64,000 bases of DNA from positions 3,100,001 to 3,164,000 of the forward strand of contig NZ_OY762974.1 of the NCBI RefSeq assembly GCF_963667135.1. The letters are read 5' to 3'. This stretch comes from an uncultured Macellibacteroides sp. (lineage in GTDB: Bacteria > Bacteroidota > Bacteroidia > Bacteroidales > Tannerellaceae). Positions within the stretch are counted from its first letter, which is position 1. The number at the start of each line of letters is the position of its first letter. Of this stretch, positions 56,723 through 64,000 are shown in pieces. The notes under the pieces were generated by a model. That model was not told the DNA's origin and ran no database searches. It saw nothing but the letters and a program-made list of their open reading frames with translations. Position numbers and translations under genes: made by a program.

Positions 56723-58321
56723 ATGAATAGATTTATGAAAAAAGGTATTCTCGTTACATTCATTGTCTTATTATCAATGACCGGACTTGCGGCGCAGGAT
56801 AATTCGCTTCAGGTCTTACCTAAACCAACCCATGGGGTTCAAAATAATTCTTTCTTGAAATTATCTGGAGTTACTCCGGTTTTCATAGATTCAAAGTCGG
56901 GCATTAATACAGCCTATGTGGCTGAGGTCCTGAATGAAACTGGTATTCAGTCAAAGTTTACCGACAAAGAAAGCAAGGCAAAACTTGTTTTTAAAATTAC
57001 AAGCGATAAACTATCAAGTGGTTCATATAGTATTGAAGTAAAGACCAAAGCAAGCAAAAATATACTAACATCCTACGCCAGCGATCGGGAAGGTCTTCTC
57101 AACGCATTGCAAACAGTCCGTCAGTTAGCAAAGAAATCGGGTAACGAAGTAACGATTCAGGGTTGCAGTATAAAAGATGCCCCTGTATTTCAATGGAGAG
57201 CTTTTATGCTTGACGAAAGCAGACACTTTCATGGAAAGCAGGTTGTTAAAAATCTGCTTAACGAAATGGCTCGTTTAAAAATGAATGTTTTCCATTGGCA
57301 CCTGGTTGATGATCCGGGATGGCGTATAGAAATAAAGAAGTACCCGCTATTAACCCAGATCGGCTCGAAAAGAGATTATTCGAATATGAATGTAAGTCCG
57401 GCTAGCTGGGATAGTTTAGGTTTCGGAAATAAGTTTTATACGCAAGATGAAATTCGAGAGATTGTAAAATACGCCGACGACAGAGGTATCCGGATTATTC
57501 CTGAAATAGAATTTCCCGGTCATGCATCTGCGTCTATTCTTGCCTATCCTTGGATTGGGACATCGAGCCGTAAAGAAAATAAAGCCGTTAACGGAGATTT
57601 ATACAATGTTACAGACGAAAAAATGGAAGGGTTTTATCAAGACATTCTGGATGAGGTGATGAGTTTATTCCCATCCAGGATTATTCATATCGGAGGTGAT
57701 GAAGCGAACTATGCACATTGGGAAAACTCAGAGGAAGTGAAGAGCTTTATGATTAAGAATAATATACCAACATGCTCAGATCTTCAGATATGGGCCGTAA
57801 ACAGAATGTCACGGTATTTATCGTCCAAAGGATGTAAGATGATAGGATGGAACGAAATTACAGGTGATAATGTACGCAACGAAGCTCATGTAAAAGCAAG
57901 CGTTTCCGAGAAACTAGCATCCGGTACAATCGTTCAGTTTTGGGATGGAGATATTAGCCTGGTTAACAAAGCGATCGAAAAAGGATACGACGTCGTAAAT
58001 TCAAACAGAATTTTTACCTATATGGATTATCCGTACGATGGAATCTCTTTCGAAAAAGCCTATTCATTTAATCCTATTCCCGACGGACTATCGGAAGCCG
58101 ACAGGAGTAAGATAGTAGGTTCTGGTTGCCAAATGTGGGGAGAATTCACTCCGAATACTGATAGGCTTTACTACCAGACATTTCCTCGTATCGCAGCCTA
58201 TGCCGAGTGCGGATGGTGCGATCCCTTTACTAAGAATTATGATGATTTTAAGAGTAGGTTCCTCCAGGTGATTGAGCCAATCTGGAAATCAAAAGGGTAT
58301 ATTAAGAACCAACCCTATTAA
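56723..58321 (+). CDS. GH20 beta-N-acetylhexosaminidase
   Basis: 532 aa with a signal peptide (MKKGILVTFIVLLSMTGLAAQ). GH20b N-terminal domain (about 30-150), then the barrel with FMLDESRHFHGK, NVFHWHLVDDPGWRIEIK and the catalytic pair Asp326-Glu327 in HIGGDEANY (substrate-assisted mechanism). It removes terminal beta-linked GlcNAc or GalNAc. Located 6 nt after GH78, between rhamnosidases, so the glycan target probably contains HexNAc as well as rhamnose. Confidence 0.94.
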   Translation: MNRFMKKGILVTFIVLLSMTGLAAQDNSLQVLPKPTHGVQNNSFLKLSGVTPVFIDSKSGINTAYVAEVLNETGIQSKFTDKESKAKLVFKITSDKLSSGSYSIEVKTKASKNILTSYASDREGLLNALQTVRQLAKKSGNEVTIQGCSIKDAPVFQWRAFMLDESRHFHGKQVVKNLLNEMARLKMNVFHWHLVDDPGWRIEIKKYPLLTQIGSKRDYSNMNVSPASWDSLGFGNKFYTQDEIREIVKYADDRGIRIIPEIEFPGHASASILAYPWIGTSSRKENKAVNGDLYNVTDEKMEGFYQDILDEVMSLFPSRIIHIGGDEANYAHWENSEEVKSFMIKNNIPTCSDLQIWAVNRMSRYLSSKGCKMIGWNEITGDNVRNEAHVKASVSEKLASGTIVQFWDGDISLVNKAIEKGYDVVNSNRIFTYMDYPYDGISFEKAYSFNPIPDGLSEADRSKIVGSGCQMWGEFTPNTDRLYYQTFPRIAAYAECGWCDPFTKNYDDFKSRFLQVIEPIWKSKGYIKNQPY

Positions 58322-58366
58322 ACTGGAGAGGGTTTGGTTAACAAGTAAAATATAAATAGGTAAATT

Positions 58367-61300
58367 ATGATAAAATCAACAAGATCAGTTCGCCGAAGAT
58401 TAGCGGTGTTTTGCTCAATCTTATGTATGGGAGCTTTTTGCTTCCAAACTATGGGTCAGGACAACCGTAGTGATCAGAAGCTTTCAGCATTGGAAAAAGG
58501 ATTTAAACAGATGCCCGATTCTATTCAAACATCAGTGTATTGGTATTGGATGTCAGACCACATTTCAAAAAAAGGAGTGGTAAAAGATCTTGAATCAATG
58601 AAGAAGGTAGGCATAAACCGGGCTTTTATTGGAAATATTGGAACCAGTGAAATCCCGTTCGGTAAAGTAAAAATATTCAGCGATGAATGGTGGGATATTC
58701 TTCATACAGCATTGAAAACTGCCACCGATCTAGGAATAGAGATAGGAATATTCAATAGTCCGGGATGGAGCCAGTCCGGAGGCCCGTGGGTAAAGCCGGA
58801 GCAAGCAATGCGCTATCTTTCGTTATCTGAAACCATAGTAACCGGACCGGTTAAACTTCGGACAAAGCTTGAAAAGACATCTGCCGATTTTCAGGATGTG
58901 AAAGTTATTGCCTATCCCGTACAAGCAGGATCGGATAGAACCGTAAATGCCAAAAATGCAAAGATATCTTCTTTGCCTGCGGTCAATGAAATTGATAAAA
59001 TTGCTGATGGAGATAAAGCAACCGAAGTGACTATACCTCAGGGAGGAAATTTTATTGTCGATTTTAGCTGCAAGGAAGTTGAAACAGTTCGTTCAATATC
59101 AATCTTTCCTGCACACAGACCTATTGCATTGCATGCAGACGTCTACGCAGGAGATAAATTAATTAAATCGTTTGATGTAAATCGTACCAATGCGGAGTTA
59201 AACGTAGGATTTAATCCCTACGGACCTGTTGTAATCGCTTTACCAAAAGTGTCTTCCAAAACGTTCAGACTGGTTTTGTCGAATGCAAATGCAAATAGTG
59301 GTATAGCCGAAATAAATCTTACGGCTTGTCCTATGGAAGAACGTTATATTGAGAAGACTCTTGCAAAGATGCATCAGACACCTCTTCCTTATTGGCCCGA
59401 TTATATGTGGCCGGTACAACCGGAGGCCGAGGATTTAAGTTTTGCCATTGATCCGGCTAAGGTGCTGGATCTGACAGACAAGATGGACAAAGACGGAAAT
59501 ATATCATGGAATGTACCCAAAGGAACATGGAAAATAGTACGTTCCGGAATGGTTCCTACCGGAACAAAGAATGCTCCTGCATCACCGGAAGCTACCGGAC
59601 TTGAAACAGATAAGATGAGTAAAGAGCATATTGCATCACATTTCGATGCTTTTCTGGGCGAAATAATCAGACGCATTCCAGCCGAAGACAGGAAGACCTG
59701 GAAAGTAGCCGTGCAGGATAGCTACGAAACGGGTGGACAAAACTGGACAGACGATTTTATAGCCATTTTTAAAGAACGTTACGGCTATAGTCCCGTTCCC
59801 TATATCCCTGTTTTTAATGGATATGTTGTAGGGAACAGAGATTTATCCGATCGCTTCCTTTGGGATTTGAGACGGTTGATAGCCGATAAAGTTTCTTACG
59901 ATTACGTGGGGGGATTAAGAGAAGTCTGTCACAAGAACGGACTCAGGACATGGCTCGAAAACTATGGACACTGGGGATTTCCCGGCGAATTCCTACAATA
60001 CGGAGGTCAGTCCGATGAAAACGGAGGAGAGTTCTGGAGTGAAGGAGAGTTAGGCAATATAGAAAACAGAGCAGGTTCATCTTGTAGTCACATTTATGGA
60101 AGAACTAAAGTCTCCGCCGAATCATTTACTTGTGGCGGACCAAACTTTTCAAGATACCCCGAAAAGATGAAACAACGGGGAGACCGCTTTTTTACAGAAG
60201 GAATAAACAACACCTTGCTGCATCTGTTTATTCAGCAACCTTATGAAGATAAGTTTCCGGGAGTAAACGCTCCATTCGGAAATGAGTTCGACCGAAATAA
60301 CACATGGTTCAGTCACCTTAATTTGTTCATCGATTACTTAAAAAGATGTAATCTTATGTTACAGCAAGGGTTGTACGTAGCAGATGCCGCTTATTTTATT
60401 GGAGAAGATGCACCTAAGATGACAGGTATATGCGATCCGGCCTTACCTAAAGGATATTCTTTCGATTATATAAACGGTGAAGTAATTCTATCCCGGGCAG
60501 AAGTGAAGGATGGTTATTTAGTATTACCAGATGGTATGAAATACCGGATATTGGTTTTACCCAAACTAGAGACGATGAGGCCCGGGTTACTTCGTAAAAT
60601 TGTGAAGTTAGTGAACGACGGAGCCGTTGTATTAGGACCAGCTCCCAAGTATTCGCCAAGTTTACAAAACTATCCTTACAGCGACCAGGAAGTCCGCGAA
60701 CTTGCCGCCGGTTTGTGGGGGGATGTGGATGGACAGAAAGTGAAATATGGCAAACGAGGCAAAGGAATGATTTTATCGGGAATGAGTATGGAAGAAGCAT
60801 TTGAACTATTAGACGTGAAGCCCGATTTACAAGTCGCCGCAAACGATCCTGTCATGTTTATACACCGTACATTGCCCGAAGGCGATATTTACTTTGTATC
60901 CAATCAATCAGAAGAACCAATAACAATAAATCCTGCATTCAGAATTACCGGCAAAGCCCCGGAATTATGGAACGCGATAGATGGAAAGAGCCGCGATTTG
61001 AAGAGCTACGTTCAATCCGATGGAGTAACGAAGGTACCACTCAAACTTTGTGCGTACGAAAGTGCCTTTGTTGTTTTCAGAAAAGAATCTAACCAGCTTT
61101 CTAAGGGTGGAATAGAGATTAATTATCCAATAGAACAACCGTTATATAGTTTTTCAACCCCATGGACGGTAACGTTCGATGCAAAGCAAAGAGGTCCGGT
61201 TAATCCTGTCCAAATGTCGGAGTTGAAGGATTGGACAACCTTTTCCAACGATAGTATCAAATATTATTCGGGAGCTGCAGACTATAAAAATGAATTTAAG

Positions 61301-61627
61301 CTATCCGTTTCGCCGAAAGGAAAGACGCTGTACCTGAATCTTGGAAAGTTAACAGCCATGGCAAAAGTGAAAGTAAACGGTATTGAAGTAGGAGGAGCAT
61401 GGACTGCTCCCTGGAGAGTAGATATTTCGGATGCGGTAAAGAAGGGTAAAAATACGATAGAGATTACAGTCGTAAATACCTGGGTGAACCGCCTCATTGG
61501 AGATCAGAACCTTCCGGAAAATCTGCGGAAAACCTGGTGTTTGGTAAATCCTTATAATAAAGACAGTCAGCTACAGCCTTCAGGTTTGATAGGCCCGGTA
61601 ACGGTATCTTCTGTTATATACGAATAA
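58367..61627 (+). CDS. GH106-family alpha-L-rhamnosidase
   Basis: 1086 aa. Signal peptide (AVFCSILCMGAFCFQTMGQ). The catalytic region resembles GH106: VYWYWMSDHISKKGVVKDLE, FNSPGWSQSGGPWVKPEQAM, DSYETGGQNWTDDF, the long segment LRTWLENYGHWGFPGEFLQYGGQ (in part) and SAESFTCGGPNFSRYP. A C-terminal GH2-type galactose-binding sandwich (VKVNGIEVGGAWTAPWRVDI) closes the protein. GH106 enzymes invert alpha-rhamnosides and are calcium dependent; linkage specificity cannot be read. Same operon as GH78 and GH20. Confidence 0.88.
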   Translation: MIKSTRSVRRRLAVFCSILCMGAFCFQTMGQDNRSDQKLSALEKGFKQMPDSIQTSVYWYWMSDHISKKGVVKDLESMKKVGINRAFIGNIGTSEIPFGKVKIFSDEWWDILHTALKTATDLGIEIGIFNSPGWSQSGGPWVKPEQAMRYLSLSETIVTGPVKLRTKLEKTSADFQDVKVIAYPVQAGSDRTVNAKNAKISSLPAVNEIDKIADGDKATEVTIPQGGNFIVDFSCKEVETVRSISIFPAHRPIALHADVYAGDKLIKSFDVNRTNAELNVGFNPYGPVVIALPKVSSKTFRLVLSNANANSGIAEINLTACPMEERYIEKTLAKMHQTPLPYWPDYMWPVQPEAEDLSFAIDPAKVLDLTDKMDKDGNISWNVPKGTWKIVRSGMVPTGTKNAPASPEATGLETDKMSKEHIASHFDAFLGEIIRRIPAEDRKTWKVAVQDSYETGGQNWTDDFIAIFKERYGYSPVPYIPVFNGYVVGNRDLSDRFLWDLRRLIADKVSYDYVGGLREVCHKNGLRTWLENYGHWGFPGEFLQYGGQSDENGGEFWSEGELGNIENRAGSSCSHIYGRTKVSAESFTCGGPNFSRYPEKMKQRGDRFFTEGINNTLLHLFIQQPYEDKFPGVNAPFGNEFDRNNTWFSHLNLFIDYLKRCNLMLQQGLYVADAAYFIGEDAPKMTGICDPALPKGYSFDYINGEVILSRAEVKDGYLVLPDGMKYRILVLPKLETMRPGLLRKIVKLVNDGAVVLGPAPKYSPSLQNYPYSDQEVRELAAGLWGDVDGQKVKYGKRGKGMILSGMSMEEAFELLDVKPDLQVAANDPVMFIHRTLPEGDIYFVSNQSEEPITINPAFRITGKAPELWNAIDGKSRDLKSYVQSDGVTKVPLKLCAYESAFVVFRKESNQLSKGGIEINYPIEQPLYSFSTPWTVTFDAKQRGPVNPVQMSELKDWTTFSNDSIKYYSGAADYKNEFKLSVSPKGKTLYLNLGKLTAMAKVKVNGIEVGGAWTAPWRVDISDAVKKGKNTIEITVVNTWVNRLIGDQNLPENLRKTWCLVNPYNKDSQLQPSGLIGPVTVSSVIYE

Positions 61628-61777
61628 AGATCATCCATTACGTAAAAGTGATGCATGAAAGAGTAGGCTGAATAGAATTGAATTGCAAATAAAATTGAAT
61701 ATATTGCAAGGAAATTGAGTACAGCAGAGTGGGATAAGTGTTTTAAAATAAATAGTTAACCTCTAAAAAGATTTCGT

Positions 61778-63214
61778 ATGAAAAATTTGAAAATGTTCAT
61801 CAATGGAAAGTTTGTTGAAAATACTTCAGACAAATGGATTGATGTATTGAACCCTTCAACCGAGGAAGTAATTTCCCGGATGCCTGCCGGAACTGCCGAA
61901 GATGCAAGTAAAGCAATTGATGCTGCCGAAAAAGCGCAGCCTGAATGGGAAAAACTCCCTGCCGTTGAGAGAGGAAAATATCTTAAAAAAATAGCAAACG
62001 GAATTCGGAAAAGAGAAGCCGAATTAACAGATATCATCGTGAGAGAGGGCGGAAAAACACAGGGACTTGCCAATGTTGAAGTCTTGTTTACCGCCGATTA
62101 TATGGATTATATGGCTGAATGGGCCCGTCGTTACGAAGGCGAAATCATTCAAAGTGACCGCCCAAAAGAAAATATATTCCTGTTTAAAAAACCAATTGGG
62201 GTAACTACCGGAATCCTGCCATGGAATTTTCCTTTTTTTCTGATTGCCAGAAAAGCAGCCCCCTCATTGGTTACAGGAAATACCATCGTGGTAAAACCGA
62301 GCCAGTTAACTCCCGAAAATGCCTACGTATTTGCTCAGATTGTAGAAGAATCGGGATTACCTGCAGGTGTTTTTAATCTTGTAACCGGCAAAGGTTCAAT
62401 CGTAGGCAACGAACTGGCAGCCAATCCTAAAGTAGGAATGGTAAGCCTTACAGGAAGCGTAGCAGCTGGTCAGCAGATTATGGTAGCTGCTGCACCCAAC
62501 ATCACCAAGGTATCCCTCGAACTGGGAGGAAAAGCTCCCGCCATTGTTATGGATGATGCCGACATAGATTTGGCTGTAAAATCCATTATTGCATCCAGAG
62601 TCATAAATACAGGACAGGTATGTAACTGCTGCGAACGGGTTTATGTCCACAAAAATGTAAAGGATGAATTCCAGCAAAAAGTTATTGCCGGAATGAAGAA
62701 GGTGTTGACCGGAGATCCCGGTAAAGAAAAGAACCTGGACATGGGGCCGTTAATCGATGCCAACTCACTTCAATCCGTACAGGAGAAAGTGGAAAAAGCT
62801 GTTCTTCAGGGAGCTAAGATTGCATGCGGAGGAAACAGGATTGGCAATAAAGGCTACTTCTTCGAACCAACCGTACTGACAGACGTAACACATACTATGG
62901 ATATCGCTCACGAAGAAACCTTCGGCCCGGTATTACCTATCATCGAATTTACCGACATCAACCAGGCAATCGAATGGGCAAATGATTGTGAATACGGACT
63001 TACTTCATCCCTGTATACACAGAACCTCAATACGGCGCTCAAAGTAATTCGTTCGCTTAAGTTTGGAGAAACGTACATCAACAGAGAAAACTTCGAAGCC
63101 ATGCAAGGATTCCATGCAGGATGGCGCAAATCCGGAATTGGTGGAGCCGATGGCAAGCATGGACTGGAAGAATATCTGCAAACTCATGTTGTTTATGTTG
63201 AAACCCAGGATTAA
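61778..63214 (+). CDS. aldA: Lactaldehyde dehydrogenase (aldehyde dehydrogenase superfamily)
   Basis: 478 aa. NAD-binding PWNFPFFLIARKAAPSLVTGN, VSLTGSVAAGQQ, catalytic Glu in LELGGKAPAIVMDDAD and catalytic Cys in NTGQVCNCCER. Closest in pattern to E. coli AldA, which oxidises L-lactaldehyde to L-lactate. It overlaps the next gene by one base (TAATG), coupling lactate formation to the lactate-oxidation proteins. The 150-nt gap before it has no clear promoter or terminator. Confidence 0.92.
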   Translation: MKNLKMFINGKFVENTSDKWIDVLNPSTEEVISRMPAGTAEDASKAIDAAEKAQPEWEKLPAVERGKYLKKIANGIRKREAELTDIIVREGGKTQGLANVEVLFTADYMDYMAEWARRYEGEIIQSDRPKENIFLFKKPIGVTTGILPWNFPFFLIARKAAPSLVTGNTIVVKPSQLTPENAYVFAQIVEESGLPAGVFNLVTGKGSIVGNELAANPKVGMVSLTGSVAAGQQIMVAAAPNITKVSLELGGKAPAIVMDDADIDLAVKSIIASRVINTGQVCNCCERVYVHKNVKDEFQQKVIAGMKKVLTGDPGKEKNLDMGPLIDANSLQSVQEKVEKAVLQGAKIACGGNRIGNKGYFFEPTVLTDVTHTMDIAHEETFGPVLPIIEFTDINQAIEWANDCEYGLTSSLYTQNLNTALKVIRSLKFGETYINRENFEAMQGFHAGWRKSGIGGADGKHGLEEYLQTHVVYVETQD

Positions 63215-63966
63215 TGGACAACACGTATAAAATAGGATTATTTATCCCCTGTTATGTAAATGCAATATACCCCGAAGTGGGTATAGCAACCTACAAATTA
63301 CTTAAACATCTGGGATTACACGTAGATTATCCTATGGATCAAACCTGCTGCGGCCAGCCTATGGCCAACGCAGGCTTTGAAAACAAAGGATTAGCTGCCA
63401 TAGAAAGATTCGGCGAACTGTTCAAAGACTACGATTACATAGTAGGTCCTTCGGCAAGTTGTGTTGCTTTTGTAAAAGAAAATCACCCGCCGATACTTGC
63501 TGCACACGGGCATGTGTGCCAGACAGAAGGGAAAATCTATGACATCTGCGAATTCCTGCACGACGTAGTTAAACCGGACAAGCTTCCGGGAGAATTCCCC
63601 TATAAAGTGAGTGTGCATAACAGCTGCCACGGTGTGAGGGAATTACATCTGTCGTCCGCCAGTGAAGAGAATGTTACAAGGTATTCCAAGATAATGGATC
63701 TCCTTGCCCTAAAGGAGGGGATTCAACTAACGGAACCGAAAAGAGCGGACGAGTGCTGCGGTTTTGGTGGCATGTTTGCCGTTGAGGAACAGGCGGTATC
63801 TGTTGCCATGGGAAGGGATAAGCTACGCAGTCATATGGAAACAGGCGCCCAATACATTACCGGTGCCGACAGTTCATGCCTGATGCATATGCAGGGAATT
63901 GCCCGGAGAGAAAAACTGCCTGTAAAATTCATTCATGTTGCCGAAATATTAGCTAGTGGACTATGA
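63214..63966 (+). CDS. lutA: Lactate-oxidation Fe-S subunit LutA/YkgE (CCG-domain protein)
   Basis: 250 aa. Two CCG cysteine-rich domains: IPCYVNAIYPEVG with DQTCCGQPMANAG, and HNSCHGVREL with DECCGFGGMFAV. Such proteins form the LutABC (LldEFG) complex that oxidises L-lactate to pyruvate in the cytoplasm. It follows aldA with a one-base overlap and is itself overlapped (ATGA) by the next gene, so the three are tightly coupled. Confidence 0.93.
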   Translation: MDNTYKIGLFIPCYVNAIYPEVGIATYKLLKHLGLHVDYPMDQTCCGQPMANAGFENKGLAAIERFGELFKDYDYIVGPSASCVAFVKENHPPILAAHGHVCQTEGKIYDICEFLHDVVKPDKLPGEFPYKVSVHNSCHGVRELHLSSASEENVTRYSKIMDLLALKEGIQLTEPKRADECCGFGGMFAVEEQAVSVAMGRDKLRSHMETGAQYITGADSSCLMHMQGIARREKLPVKFIHVAEILASGL

Positions 63967-64000
63967 ATAAAAATCATGTAACATCCGCGGAGAGATTTCT
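63963..64000 (+). CDS. N-terminal fragment of probable LutB/YkgF (runs off window)
   Basis: ATG at 63963 overlaps the lutA TGA (ATGA). Only 12 codons are visible (MNKNHVTSAERF). Identification as the iron-sulfur lactate-oxidation subunit B rests on the conserved lutA-lutB gene order, not on sequence. Confidence 0.5.
   Translation, partial: MNKNHVTSAERF

Noticed and set aside
1-64000. tRNA genes, insertion sequences, CRISPR arrays or prophage
   Set aside because: None seen: no transposase or integrase motifs, no regularly spaced repeats, and no tRNA-like segments noticed on reading.

Overview
The window comes from a chromosome of the order Bacteroidales. The evidence is two SusC/SusD pairs, promoters of the Bacteroidetes type (TTTG at -33, TAnnTTTG at -7), a short primary sigma factor (286 aa), a class A RNase P RNA, and a secreted peptidase with a type IX secretion (T9SS) C-terminal domain. 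The T9SS cargo argues against Bacteroides sensu stricto and fits Parabacteroides/Dysgonomonas/Paludibacter-like genomes. I cannot name the genus.

Layout. 1-6.75 kb (minus strand): rnpB, then a YihY/BrkB membrane protein, a MATE transporter, ispE and an S9 peptidase. 7.0-11.5 kb (plus): HtrA/DegQ protease, rpoD, and a secreted SUMF1-fold protein without catalytic cysteines. 11.6-15.1 kb (minus): a LacI-family regulator, mannonate oxidoreductase and mannonate dehydratase, with a LacI-type operator at the predicted start of transcription. 15.2-19.1 kb: a membrane protein and a T9SS serine endopeptidase. 19.1-23.2 kb (minus): pheA, an aminotransferase, DAHP synthase/chorismate mutase and tyrA, behind a Phe/Tyr-rich leader peptide and attenuator. 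23.3-26.2 kb: oxyR and dps, separated by a lipoprotein gene whose two flanks carry gapless copies of the OxyR-operator/promoter region.

26.2-64 kb is one functional unit for rhamnose-containing glycans. It has an AraC-type RhaR; rhaB-rhaA-rhaT-rhaD with two rhamnosidase-family genes; two SusC/SusD pairs with a SusE-position lipoprotein; two tandem GH99/GH71-like enzymes; FucO; GH78, GH20 and GH106 enzymes; then lactaldehyde dehydrogenase and the first lactate-oxidation (Lut) genes, running off the window. The inferred flow is: glycan bound and imported by SusCD, trimmed by rhamnosidases and a hexosaminidase, L-rhamnose taken up by RhaT, converted to rhamnulose, rhamnulose-1-P, then DHAP plus L-lactaldehyde. 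Lactaldehyde is reduced to propanediol (FucO) or oxidised to lactate (AldA) and on to pyruvate (Lut).

The strongest new signal is regulatory. A 34-bp element made of two half-sites 21 bp apart occurs four times without gaps (27138, 36537, 37031, 53766). Each copy lies 20 or 21 nt upstream of a TAnnTTTG box: in front of rhaB, twice in front of the first susC, and in front of the distal GH78 operon. This predicts that one regulator, most likely the RhaR encoded here, controls both sugar catabolism and the polysaccharide locus.
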